Of a DNA stretch of 24,800 nt, positions 11,294-21,463 are shown piece by piece. Each line of letters starts with the position of its first letter. Position 1 is the stretch's first letter. Origin of the DNA: Phoronis ovalis (Eukaryota; Phoronida; Phoronidae). The notes under the pieces were generated by a model, which did not search any database, was not told where the DNA came from, and was given only the letters and a program-made list of their open reading frames with translations. The stretch lies in contig JAOXYB010062834.1 in NCBI GenBank assembly GCA_028565635.1, positions 1-24,800 on the forward strand. The letters are read 5' to 3'. The position numbers and the translations under genes were made by a program.

Positions 11294-11424
11294 GGAAATA
11301 AGTAATTATTTCGCCTGCCAGAACAGACAAGGACAAAAAATTGTGTTTTTATTTCTGTCATAGGCCCTGTTAAATCAAGTTAAATATGATACATGCTGTG
11401 CAGTTTTATTTCACTTCTTTACAG

Positions 11425-11461
11425 GCTGTTGAATCTCAAAACGATCACAGCAAGAGTACAC
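11425..11461 (+). CDS. candidate exon 2: short extracellular linker
   Basis: A 37-base exon bounded by TTCTTTACAG (AG at 11423-11424) and a donor C|GTAAGTTAG (GT at 11462-11463). Entering in phase 0 from candidate exon 1 it reads AVESQNDHSKST plus one base, and leaves in phase 1. The single C joins AG of the next exon to give Gln. The peptide is hydrophilic, fitting a mature N terminus after signal cleavage. Such a short exon is weak evidence alone; the strength lies in matched phases and good sites on both sides. Confidence 0.58.
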
Positions 11462-12987
11462 GTAAGTTAGTTTGAAATTTAATTCTTTTAATAGACTATT
11501 TGCATGCACTAGAGGGCGCTACAGTCAGACCCTTTCAATACCGGCATCCTTTAATTATACAGAAACTTTGTTTTTTTAACTGACTTTAGAAAATATGCTT
11601 TAAGCTGTGAAAATTTAACAAAATAAAAAAAATAATAAATAGTTGTTTATGTATTGATATGTTCACAAAAAGGAGGGTATTTATTAGATCAAAGAACAAA
11701 TATTTTTTTGGTTTTGGCTCAGCATGCGAAGGATGCGTTTTGTGAATGAATCGTGTGAGCGCGTCATTGTTTATTCACAGAATTTGACATGCTGGGATAG
11801 TTTCGGTCTGAGATTGGTGGCTCCACCAAGTGTGTGTAAATAGTCTATTAAACAGCATGACAATTACAATAATTGTGCCAGATATTTTTAGAGATACAAT
11901 ATGATAAAGCTACTTGACTTCACTGTCTTTTCTGATTTTCTTAACCAGAATGAAGAGGTAGGCATATAAAGTATACATTTTTGGAATAGACATTATCTTT
12001 ATAAATTAAAATATTTGTGTGCATGGTTAAAAGTTGACAACATGACTTGATAAGCTGCTATTTGGAGAAAAACTATTTTTCAAAATTTATTTTCAAAACA
12101 TATAAAATGTCAAAAAGCCATGACACTTTTTAAAGTATTTTTTACATATAGATCTACACATTCGAAAATTCAATACTTTGGAATCATGAACAATTTTAAA
12201 ATCTGATGAACAGTTTCATACATCTATATAAGTGAAGCTCATTCCTGCTAAGTTTCACGCTTTTTTACTTCGCTTTTCTTTTGAAAAACACATTATGTAA
12301 AAAAGACAGCTTTGAGTTGTACGTTTTATCAAAGTTTAAACTATTACTTTTCAAATTGTATGTTTTTATATTTCCAAATCTTCATTTTTATGGTTTCAAC
12401 CCATAAATATATCTCCGGTAACTAGATAATTCAAAGCTGTTTAATGGGAGGTGTTGAGTGGCCAAGGTTTCGAATTGTTGTAATTCACTCCTCATTCCTG
12501 GGAAAATCGTCCTGAATTCCACTAATTCTGAACAAATACTAAAACTAAAACTCACTACAATCACATAATAATTGCAACTATAAATTGGACAAGGTAGAAA
12601 CAGCAATATATTTCATATGCCTGTCAGTGTGTAATTATTGTAATTGTAATGATGAATGGGCGGATTTTTAGACTATTTTCGTAGGAGTGTCATTATGCAT
12701 GTCGTACAAAGTACGCTATTGATGTATTACTATGGAACAAGAACGTTTGACCGCAGGTGTACGACTACAAATAAAATGTTTACTGTTTACACCCAGGGGA
12801 TATTCTCATTCAAAGTGACTGCACATATGTGCCGCCCTGTACATCCAATTTTTTCGGCACCGGTGTGATGGCAAATACCTTTTTACCATGGAGTGTATAT
12901 TTTCAATAAATAATTAATTACCAATAGCGTATTTCTTGATTTCTTTTTCGTTGATCTGATTGTGTATTGCTTCGAAACATTTTTTAG
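11462..12987. other. candidate intron 2
   Basis: Begins GTAAGTTAG and ends ACATTTTTTAG. A/T-rich with chance open frames only (for example minus strand 12388-12606). No mobile element was recognised. Confidence 0.5.
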
Positions 12988-13113
12988 AGGAACCGCCATC
13001 TGATCATGTCTTTGGTGCAGTTAAAGCAATGGTGATACCTGCAATTTTGTTAATTCTGTTTGCATTCGTACGCTTTACACTTCACCTGTTAAAAAGAAGA
13101 AGTAAAGCCACTG
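12988..13113 (+). CDS. candidate exon 3: single transmembrane segment
   Basis: The exon follows TTTTTTAG (AG at 12986-12987) and ends at ACTG|GTAAGTT (GT at 13114-13115). In the phase set by candidate exon 2 it encodes Gln then EPPSDHVFGAVKAM, a hydrophobic span (VIPAILLILFAFVRFTLHLL) and the basic cluster KRRSK. That is a textbook membrane span with a positive cytoplasmic stop-transfer flank, so the N terminus would be outside and the next segment inside. In the joined protein this is residues 30-71, with the span at about 44-64. The frame stays open past the donor to 13322, so a retained-intron form is conceivable. Leaves in phase 1. Confidence 0.68.
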
Positions 13114-13697
13114 GTAAGTTATCATACTATGCCTATATGTATACCAGAATTGCTTCGATTGACAAGGAGCATAAAATTATTTTAAATACTTATTTCTGCT
13201 TGTTAGGTGCCAGGTACATAATTCCAGTATTAGTTTTGTACTCACCTGTATATAAACTATGTGCTTTCTGTGCATTAGGTAATCCTGTATCTGCCTCTAA
13301 CTCTAAGATTACTATCAGCTGAACCACTGGCTAAAATTGTGATAAATGGTCTACCCAAATCTCAGTAATCAGCCATGGGATACGCCAGTTGCTAAAATAT
13401 GCTCACATCCTGTTGGTATTTCTACACAATTGTTAGTAATGTCTGGATTTCAAATGTCCAGGCCTATAGAGGGCCTCTGAAATCATGGTTACAATTATCA
13501 CAAGCTGTCTACGAACTTCTCAATACAATGACACAAAATCTGCTTTCTACACTCAGTGCACATTTTATATATCCGTTCTCCCATACTTGGAATTGGTAAG
13601 TGCTGCCTCCATAACCCCTGGTACCTATTTTCTGTCATATTGTACAGCTGACAGTCATAAGTTACCACTCCTTTATAATATACTGTATTGCCCCGAT

Positions 13698-13758
13698 TGT
13701 AAGACCCGTGTCTTACGTTCAATTTAAGACCCCGTCTCGAAAGTAGGACCCGGGTCTA
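13698..13758. repeat. cluster of GACCC-centred near-palindromes
   Basis: Three related motifs follow one another: GTAAGACCCGTGTCTTAC (13698-13715, palindromic except at the centre), AAGACCCCGTCTCG, and AGGACCCGGGTCTAACC. Their regular form suggests a decayed inverted repeat. Meaning unknown. Confidence 0.45.
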
Positions 13759-14564
13759 ACCATCGATTGGAACTAAAATTCATTTTCGAAAAAACTCGGA
13801 CTGCATCGATATCAAATAAGAATACCTTAATAAATTAAGCGTGCATCTGCGTGCACTTGTTGCGTAAATATTACTAGCAAAAGCATCCGATAGAGAATGA
13901 CGTCCTGGGACAGGTGGTTGCCGACATCCCGGCCTCGCACGAGTTCATTGAACAAACCGAAATCACAACCGGGGATAACTCCCATCACATACATTAGGTT
14001 GTTTTATATTTTCTTATCGTTCCCAGAAACAAAACCGAAAGTCATGTGTGTACTTTCGATTGATAAATGCTATTAATTGGACCAGGTCCGATCCTGAAGA
14101 CAATGTAAACAGAGGCATGCTTATCGACTTTTAATGTAGCATCGGGAGCGACATTTTAATTCTAAGCTAGACCCTCGTGACGATAAAATACTCATGTTTC
14201 TGATTTTTGTACAGTGAATAGGACTTTATGGCATAAAATTCTGTGACACCACACTTTTGTTTTTCTTTAATTAAATATATAATTTCTAAGAAATCTAACA
14301 CGGAAGTTATTATCAGGGATGATAACATGTTGGTATACGCCCACTTTTCTGCCTCCATAGTGAATAATTGACAATTACCGCTATATCCTATTACCTGTTG
14401 TATGAACGAGTTTAATAAAGGGACTTAAGGGTACCGGTATAGAAACAGGAACAATCATGTAGCGTTAATCGTTAGCTGTTTGCGCTTTTCATCTATTTTT
14501 ATGTTTGAGTATATTTTATAACATTTTATGCGAAAAATGTGCATGACACAACACTCATAATGTG

Positions 14565-14594
14565 CTATACCCGGGCTATACCCGGGCTATACCC
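14565..14594 (+). repeat. 11-bp tandem repeat, 2.7 copies
   Basis: CTATACCCGGG is repeated at 14565-14575 and 14576-14586, then CTATACCC at 14587-14594, without mismatch. Confidence 0.95.
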
Positions 14595-15796
14595 AAATGT
14601 ATTGGAATATTCCTTGGCCAGGCAGAGACCTTCACGTCCGGATAATTTTATATAGCGGCATTTTCGAAATGCCTAGAAATAATAAAGCATCATTTCATCA
14701 AGAGCGATCGCAATTTCTGGTAAATCAATACAAAAACAGAAAGGGGCGAATTAGGCTGATGAAGATGTAATGTATTTAGAAACTGCTTCCATAATTTCCA
14801 AATTCTCGGCCATTTTCCAAATACATGTGAAAACTAAAGCTAAGAATTTAAATACGGAAGCACGGCAAGTATAAATCATTAAAGTTGATTGACAGGTTGC
14901 TCTGCTGGAAGTCCTGATTGACATATTGTCCTGCCGCAACTCTAGTTTTCGCGCCAAAAAATGTAAACAACTAATATCTAAAATACTTTATTAATTAATT
15001 GCTCAAAATCAGCAAATTAATTTAACGATAACCAATATTTTTCTCAACCTTGACCAGTCAGAATAAATCCAGCCGTTAGTTATTTATGCAGGCTGAACCT
15101 TGACATATGTTTGAGTGCAAAAAATCATCAAAACATTTTTTCATACTATAGATTTATTTTATTCTATTTGAAATGCTTGAAGAAATTTTTTTTGCTCCTA
15201 CTGTAAAATTTGAATTTGCTTCAAAGCTCTGTACAATATGCAACGTCTCTTGAATATGTTCCTTCAAATCCTCTTGCAATGTGGCATACTTCACCACAAC
15301 AGATACATCTTTATTTGTTAGATCTAATTATAAATGCCATGAATAATATTTGAATTATTAATAAATGTTTAAAAAAAGATTCACTTTTCATTTGCCAAAA
15401 ACTTAAATTCATTATATAACCAAAAGTACTGGTGACGTTTTAAAATGCTTCAAAACAAATTATTAGAGTATCATTTACTCTGGAGTATCATTTTCTAAAA
15501 CATAGTTAGCACGTATGAATTTTGATCCACCAGGTTTTCTAGTAGGATGTACCTAATGGTTTTTATGAGGTATCATTAAATGCTAAGTAAATTTCGTGTA
15601 TTGCACTGACGAGTCTGAAAATACATCCATAACATAGCTTGAATGTGCAATTTTCAGAAAATACTTAGCTTGTGTGCAAAAGGTGTTTTACGTATTTTTC
15701 ACGAATTTGCATTTTAAAACAGTCACGAGGATCCAGCTTAGCCTTAAGTGAATTTACAGGAGCGTGTAGTGAATAAATGAATGGCTGATTTATTAC

Positions 15797-16082
15797 AGAT
15801 TCAGGCCTACCTAACCAGCGTAGACTTGAACCGTCAATCCGCACTCGTGCACCTGTTTCTTACCATTCAAATCCTTTTTCCTTGATTCGCACCAAATTCC
15901 TGCTACTCGAACCGCCGTTTCCGGTAACTCGCACAAGTTGTCAGGAACTCGTACAGATTTCAGGGGACTCGGATATTCGACCAGTGTTTAAGTCTCCGGA
16001 AATCTGTACGAATGCATGACAACTTGTTCGAGTCTACGGAAACGACGGCTCGAGTCTATGCTGGTTAGGTAGGCCTGAGATT
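15797..16082. mobile_element. foldback/MITE-like element with 5-bp target duplication
   Basis: The element occupies 15802-16077 (276 bp). It starts CAGGCCTACCTAACCAGC and ends with the matching inverted sequence GCTGGTTAGGTAGGCCTG. Beyond these tips the arms keep pairing inward: CCGCCGTTTCCG on the left with CGGAAACGACGG on the right, ACAAGTTGTCA with TGACAACTTGT, and CGTACAGATTTC with GAAATCTGTACG. Almost the whole element can therefore fold on itself; the left arm has extra sequence near 15840-15905. AGATT flanks it exactly on both sides (15797-15801 and 16078-16082), consistent with a target-site duplication. It has no coding capacity, so it is a non-autonomous DNA element. Superfamily is not resolved from a 5-bp duplication. 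It lies in candidate intron 3. Confidence 0.88.
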
Positions 16083-16323
16083 ATAGTCAATTTTGACTAT
16101 CCATTTTCATATTAAAACAATGTTGTATCAACAAAAATTACTATCGAACTATTTCTTTTTTCAAAAGTTCAAAAACAGCGAAAGTTCAAACATTACATCC
16201 GGGTATTACAATCAGGCTAATACTGTACGTATTTATGAAAGCTTTTAAAAATATTTCAATTCCGTTTGAAATGAGGCAACTAATTTATGTAATATAACTA
16301 TAAATAGTTAATATCTTTTACAG

Positions 16324-16363
16324 AGCATTGTGTTGATACTGAAAATGGCAAACAGAACAAAGG
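16324..16363 (+). CDS. candidate exon 4: short cytoplasmic linker
   Basis: A 40-base exon between ATCTTTTACAG (AG at 16322-16323) and AAAGG|GTGAGAA (GT at 16364-16365). In the incoming phase 1 it reads Glu (split codon), HCVDTENGKQNK, and leaves GG, which the first base of the next exon (A) completes to Gly. The phase therefore changes from 1 to 2 and still fits the patched frame. The peptide is hydrophilic and lies on the predicted cytoplasmic side. Its small size makes it the least certain of the chain. Confidence 0.55.
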
Positions 16364-16384
16364 GTGAGAATTTTCTTTGGCAAA

Positions 16385-16407
16385 AGTATAGTATAGTATA
16401 GTATAGG
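16385..16407 (+). repeat. AGTAT pentanucleotide microsatellite
   Basis: About four and a half uninterrupted copies of AGTAT follow candidate exon 4. A related GTATAGTATAGG lies at about 16554-16565. Confidence 0.9.
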
Positions 16408-17487
16408 AGATTCATTAATTATGGACACATCTTAAAAGGAGAAGTATTCGTTGGAAAATTTGAAGTAAGACGTGTGAAGACTATAGTTCGGCGGAAAGGT
16501 CTGGGGTGAACTCAATCCCAAATTTATGCTGTACGCAATACAAAATTTCAGGGGTATAGTATAGGCTAGATTAGACAGTTATTTTGAAATGACCACGAAA
16601 AGTTTGTAAAATGCCTGGAAAGTCTTTCTCCAAACGTATTCAAGATAGGGGCACATGTATATGTTTTCGATGAATTATCAATCAAATATATAACTTGTTT
16701 GACCATTTGAAGCAAAGTTAAAACCGACGTCGTTCCAAGTGACGCATACATGTTTTCAATGATTGCATCAACCAGTCACATGGATGACTTTGACGTAGCT
16801 GGTCAGGGTCAGATAGTGCAAACACGAGAAATCGCTATAATTTTTTTAATCCACGATGAGATAGATACAAACCAGTGTGCGGTGAATGATACCAACTGGT
16901 TAAAATCCCTTTTACCTTGACTTTCAGGGAATATAACTTTGCCGGCTACACATCAAAAACCAACAGATATATTGTTTTTAAAAGTCACGCACACAATTTT
17001 GTGATGATTGTGTATCAAATCTCCAAATGATCGCGCGCTCTACTTATTTATTTATTTTTTTTAGTTCCAATGAAAATTTGTAATTCCTACAAAAATAAAA
17101 GGGAAAATGTTTTCGTATCAATTGTTCAACGTTTATTTCACCTTATAACAATAGATTTTAGCGCGGAAAAATTATAAACTTGGCTTATCGTGTTCCAACA
17201 GCGGGGATGCAACAGAGTGAGTTTAAAAAAGCAGTGTTCACAGGATCGTAACCCTAGCAAATTCTGAGCAACAGCTGCATAGTTTGTTGTCAGGTTGGTG
17301 GAATATGTCATATATAATATTATCTTCCTATTTCAAAGCAACATGCTTATTTTTACAATGAAAATGGATCTATAGTCTCTTTAAACCAAAGACTGTCAAA
17401 AGTATAATTAGCGTATGAATGGATATACCTTAAAAATCATAACTATTTGAGATTATAGTTCAAATAATTATTTATCATTTTTTACAG
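16408..17487. other. candidate intron 4
   Basis: A/T-rich with short chance open frames (for example minus strand 16566-16751). It ends with the acceptor CATTTTTTACAG at 17476-17487. If the patched gene also has its own promoter in front of ATG 17531, it would lie here; no TATA or initiator element stands out. Confidence 0.4.
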
Positions 17488-17530
17488 AAACAATGTACTA
17501 GAGACCAGCAGACAGACGTCAAGTTGCACC
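17488..17530 (+). CDS. 5' part of patched exon: in-frame extension or 5'UTR
   Basis: These 43 bases lie between the acceptor TTTTTTACAG and the ATG at 17531. The first base completes a Gly codon from candidate exon 4. The following 14 codons (NNVLETSRQTSSCT) are open and in frame with the patched ATG. With exons 1-4 this gives 51+37+126+40+43 = 297 bases, exactly 99 codons. The ATG itself sits in a near-ideal start context (GCACCATGG), so this stretch may instead be 5' untranslated sequence. Confidence 0.55.
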
Positions 17531-18572
17531 ATGGTACGAATAAACTGCATACAAAAACTGTTTCGTGCTGTGTGCTACTATTATGGAAGATTCATCGCGC
17601 GCCACCCAGTTTGGTTTTTGATCATACCAGTGGTCATCGCAGCGGTTTTAGGATCTGGTCTGGTTCGCCTAAAATCTAATAAAGATGTTGAATATTTGTT
17701 TACTCCAGAAAATGGACAAGCGAAAGAAGAAAGACAAATAGTACAGAATATATTTCATGTGAACGATTCTGGCCACTTCCAGGTTAATCGAATGACAACA
17801 TTAGGGTTTTATACCAGACTGATAGTTACATGTGCAGATGGTGGTTCGATTTTAAGAGAAAATGTTGTAGAAGATATTATATCTTTGGACGAAAGTATCA
17901 CAAACATGACTGTACTTGACGACCTTAACGAAATTAAATATGCCAACGTGTGCGGAAAATGGAAGGAAGATTGTCTGGATTTAAATGTTATCCTTAGTTT
18001 AATTAACAAAAATGCAACTGACATAGCAAACCTTACCTTAGGATATCCAGAGCATGAAATGCCGATTAGTGGACATCCGCTTGTACCACCTATTCAGGTG
18101 CCAGAATTTCCGTTACAAAAAAATACAACTATTTTTCTTGGTCATCATCTTGGTGGTGTAATGACTAACGACAAAAACAAAATCTTATCCGCTTCAGCCA
18201 TGCAAATGTTCTATTATCTTGACTCACAACAGCCAAACACAGCCAAAAAATGGGTAGATAAATTTCTGGCTAAAATTCGTAAATTAAATTTTCTTAATAT
18301 AAACGTCACGTACTTCACTTCACAGACTCTAGAAACAGAACTTGATAAAGCAACGACTGACATTGTGCCACTTTTTAGTATTACCTTCAGCATAATGATA
18401 ACGCTTTCTATATTTGCCTGTATGATGCTGGATTGGGTTTTAACAAAACCGTGGTTAGGATTTCTTGGAGTTATTTCCGCTGGATTCGCCATTGTGTCCT
18501 CCTTTGGTCTTATGCTTTATATTGGAGTGGAATTCATCAGCATTGTCGGTTCGACACCATTTTTGATCCTTG
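17531..18572 (+). CDS. patched gene exon A: TM1, first ectodomain, TM2-TM4 start
   Basis: Encodes residues 1-347 and the first base of codon 348. The N terminus has a short basic amphipathic stretch before TM1 (HPVWFLIIPVVIAAVLGSGL). Ectodomain 1 holds sequons at N78, N125, N161, N167, N198 and N258, and Cys at 101, 141 and 148. TM2 (about 277-300), TM3 (about 307-331) and the first half of TM4 (STPFLIL) follow. Donor: CTTG|GTAAGC, GT at 18573-18574. Reading on into the intron gives only 30 unrelated residues before a stop at 18665-18667. Confidence 0.95.
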
Positions 18573-21463
18573 GTAAGCTTAACAATTGTACAAAAAAACC
18601 TGCTGTAGGAAGTACTTGGGCTTTCATTTCTTACAAGAATGATATTGTGTTCAGAGCAGAGTATTAAAATATAAAATAATATTCCTTTTTTCCTTATTCG
18701 GAACAAAACTCGAATACGGAAAAAGGAAATATTTGCTTATTCCACATTCGGATCAAAATGGAGTAAGAAGAAAGTTATTCCCTTTTTCTTATTTTGTTCA
18801 AAATGGAATAAAGAAAAAGGAAATTATTCCTTTTTCCTCATTCGACTCGACATTGAGGGTCTCAAGACTCTTATGAGGTTTGTTTTGTTTCCTGAACTCT
18901 CAATCGAATAACAAACAAAGAAATAGCTCTTTTTCCTTATTAAATAAGGAAAAATGAAACATGGGTCATTAGTGATTGTGTTCTTATATTAAGAAAGACA
19001 TTTTGTCCTCATTTGTTCTACACCCAACTCGACTTAAAATCGAATTAAAAAAAAGGAAGAATATTTCCTTTTTTTTCTTATTGGGCTCAAAATAGAATAA
19101 GGAAAAGGAAATATTCCATTTTTCCTTATTGATAAGAAACAGGAACTAGTTAATTGGCACATGAAGCAGTAAAGTTATTCTTTTGCGTGATAGAAATGGT
19201 ATATAAAATGTTGACGATGAAGTTATTTCTTAATAAACAGGATCACCATGCTTTAAATATTTTAATTTTTTCAGCCATTGGAGTAGACGACATGTTTGTA
19301 ATGTTAGCGGCATGGCGTCAGACTGATCCTCGATTATCAGTTGAGGACCGTATGGGACAAACATTTAAGGAAGCTGCAGTCTCCATCACAATCACTACTA
19401 TTACGGATGTATTAGCTTTCGGCATCGGAGCAATTACGTGTTACCCATCAGTGAAGATATTTTGTTTATACACTGGAGTTGCAATTCTTTTTGCTTTTTT
19501 CTATCAGATTACATTCTTTGGGGCATGTATGGTATTCACAGGGATAAGGGAAGAGCAAAATCGACATGCTATAGTGTGTGCCAAGGTTCTATCCAAAACA
19601 GAATCGGGTAAGAAACACAATTTTATCATGGTTTGCATAGCTACATATATGCATATATGTACTCTGTCTGTCCATGGCTGTGGACCTAAAATTATTGAAT
19701 ACATGTATTTCTACTTGAACCACTAGAATAATTCGTGTTAGCATTTACTCGTTTTTTAATGTGTGGTCACAAACAATGCACAAGAAAAATAACGTGGTAA
19801 ACATATATAAGAGATTCTTATACCTCTTACTTACAAATAATTTTGGTGCTGGTATGCATGATCACCAGACGTTTTTACATGAATGTAATTCATTGCAACT
19901 GACTGCATTAGTGGTATGCAATAAAACTAACAATTCCATCAATCTTTAGTATACGTTAGCAGAAAATACTAATTGCACAGGTTTAGAATATTACCAATTC
20001 AATTACATAACATATAATGTTTTTCAGACCACAAGTCAACAGCATACAGAATATGTTGCGCGGCAGGTTACTCGTACCGTTCAGTATCTGAAGACGAATC
20101 AAAACAGTCACCATCCGATGATGAAATAAAAAACAAACATGCAGTTATGATGTTTTTCGAGAAAACTTATGGTCCATTTCTAATGAAAGTTCCTGTGAAA
20201 ATAGTCGTGTTTGTTGCGTTTCATGGCTATCTTGCTGTAGCAATATGGGGGTGTATGCAACTAAAGGAAGGCCTTCAGTTACGTAATCTAGCCCCAGATG
20301 ACTCATATGCGACCGATTACTATGATCTCCAAGAAAAATATTTTACATCATTTGGTCCACCAGTAGCTATAGTGTTTCGAGAGTTAATGGACTATTCGAA
20401 TGTTACAGTTTTAACTGAAATAAACCGATTACTAAATGACCTGGAAGCCACGGGGTACTTTTATGGCCAAGATTACAAAATATCATGGCGACACAACTAC
20501 CAGAAATATTTGAATGATCATGACTTGTTGGTCGATAAAACTAATTTTACACAAGTTTTAGTAGATAGATTTTTAAATGAACCTGCCTTTAATGCTTTCA
20601 AAGTTGATTTGAAATTTGACGAGTCAAAGGAGGCAATTGTATATTCACGGATAACCATACAGTCTAAAAATATGCATAATACGACAAGAGAAAAGGACAT
20701 GATGGTAACGGCCCGAAACGTAGCAAGCGGTTCCATGTTTAATATCACTGTATTTCATCCAGCTTTTATTTTCTGTGATCAGTACATTACTATTCTCGAT
20801 AACACCCTGCAGAATATGGGAATTGCTACTGTCTGCATGCTTTTCGTATCACTACTTCTGATTCCTAATCCTGCGGTATCCATTTTGATCTTCCTATCTA
20901 TTGCTTCAATTTGCACAGGTGTCATCGGTTTTATGACTTTATGGGGCGTTAATCTGGATTCGGTTGCTATGATTGATATCATAATGTGCATTGGATTTTG
21001 TGTTGATTTCTCTGCCCACATTGCTTATGCTTTTGTTGTAGCAGATGATGTTGAGCCAAATGCCCGAGTTTGCATCGCTCTTGGAACTTTGGGATTGCCC
21101 ATAGCGCAAGGAGCTGCCTCCACAGTAGCTGGCGTTGTCGCTCTTGCTGCTTCTACAGCTTATATTTTTAGATCATTTTTCAAAATAATGTTTCTAGTAA
21201 TTGTGCTTGGTGCGCTGCATGGACTTGTTATTTTACCTGTACTAATGTCTCTAATCTGTCATACAGGTAAGACAACTTCAAATGATACTAAATATTCTCT
21301 TACAGGGAAAACAGGTTTTAATAATTCTGCATATGTAGACAGGGATAGTTGTATTCGGAGCAAGCTTCCTAGAGATAAATATTCTTCTAAAGTTTCAAGA
21401 ATTGCTTGTTCCCGAGAACAAAGTTCCATGTTCTCTGACCGGGAAAATCTACAAAGGTTTTAA
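17531..21463 (+). CDS. patched domain-containing (PTCHD3-like) protein, three exons
   Basis: Spliced coding sequence 17531-18572, 19275-19607, 20028-21463; 2811 bases, 936 residues plus stop. It belongs to the RND permease superfamily (patched/dispatched/NPC1 group): membrane proteins thought to move sterols or other lipids, or to modulate Hedgehog-type signalling; the substrate here is unknown. All 12 membrane spans are visible by hydrophobicity: TM1 about 27-47, TM2-TM6 277-436 (sterol-sensing-like block with GVDD at 350-353), TM7 about 513-533, TM8-TM12 717-868 (with G781 and D785 of the TM10 GxxxD motif). Two large extracellular loops (about 48-276 and 536-712) carry several N-glycosylation sequons. 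Introns interrupt codons 348 and 459, both phase 1. The start has an excellent context (ACCATGG) and a family-typical short basic N terminus. The tail after TM12 is only about 68 residues and has no PY motif. The family is certain; the nearest orthologue is not. Confidence 0.95.
18573..19274. other. intron 5 with hairpin cluster
   Basis: A 702-base intron from GTAAGC to TTTTTTCAG. It splits the TM4 motif; splicing restores FLILAIGVDDMF, a strong check on both sites. Much of it (about 18670-19135) consists of repeated A/T-rich inverted words, annotated separately. Confidence 0.92.
18670..19135. repeat. array of short inverted repeats (TTCCTTTTTCCTTATT words)
   Basis: Variants of TTCCTTTTTCCTTATT and its complement alternate through the intron. 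Clear hairpins: AATATTCCTTTTTCC (18678-18692) with GGAAAAAGGAAATATT (18717-18732, one extra A); AAAAAGGAA (18814-18822), loop ATTA, TTCCTTTTT (18827-18835); and a perfect 12-bp stem AAAAAAAAGGAA (19047-19058), loop GAATAT, TTCCTTTTTTTT (19065-19076). Related words spaced by ATTCGG/ATTCGA or CAAAATGGA recur, suggesting amplification of a palindromic unit. No coding capacity. Confidence 0.85.
19275..19607 (+). CDS. patched gene exon B: rest of TM4, TM5, TM6
   Basis: Enters in phase 1 after TTTTTTCAG (AG at 19273-19274) and encodes residues 348-458 plus one base. It holds AIGVDDMFVM (TM4, the acidic pair expected in patched-type RND proteins), the loop RQTDPRLSVEDRM, TM5 (about 381-402) and TM6 (about 406-436), ending in a cytoplasmic loop. 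Donor: TCGG|GTAAGA, GT at 19608-19609. An in-frame ATG upstream in the intron (19154) exists but is intronic. Confidence 0.95.
19608..20027. other. intron 6
   Basis: A 420-base intron from GTAAGA to ATGTTTTTCAG (AG at 20026-20027). Phase 1 on both sides restores a continuous cytoplasmic loop. No other structure was noticed. Confidence 0.9.
20028..21463 (+). CDS. patched gene exon C: loop, TM7, second ectodomain, TM8-TM12, tail
   Basis: Encodes residue 459 to the stop. A Ser/Asp-rich cytoplasmic loop (460-498) leads to TM7 (about 513-533). Ectodomain 2 contains RNLAPDDSYATDYY, a form common in this family, and sequons at N583, N631, N676 and N697. TM8-TM12 follow, with D771 and D785 near TM10 and a Gly/Ala-rich TM11. 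The tail is rich in Ser, Lys and Arg. A donor-like CAG|GTAAGA at 21267 could end the exon earlier, but the frame stays open for 65 more codons. The stop codon lies at the junction with a duplicated tail segment. Confidence 0.93.

Larger units (their letters stand above)
13114..15796. other. candidate intron 3, 5' part
   Basis: Begins GTAAGTT. It contains a cluster of GACCC-type palindromes (13698-13758), a tandem 11-mer (14565-14594) and a small hairpin GGCATTT-TCG-AAATGCC (14657-14673). A stretch at about 13860-14000 is more G+C-rich than its surroundings and may be transposon-derived, but no family was recognised. No coding exon is supported. Confidence 0.45.

Noticed and set aside
12960-13322. 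120-codon frame as a stand-alone gene
   Set aside because: Only 12988-13113 looks coding. The part before it crosses an acceptor, and the part after a GTAAGT donor has no membrane-protein or other pattern. It is better explained as an exon with intron read-through.
18573-18667. Continuation of the patched frame past the donor
   Set aside because: Splicing to 19275 restores the conserved FLILAIGVDDMF; the read-through sequence is unrelated and stops soon.
19154-19274. In-frame ATG before exon B as an alternative start
   Set aside because: It lies in intron 5 after the hairpin array and would remove TM1 to TM4; the acceptor at 19274 explains the exon.
20147-20149. Separate gene starting at ATG 20147
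   Set aside because: The frame is open back to the acceptor at 20027 and joins exon B in phase; this Met is internal (residue 499).
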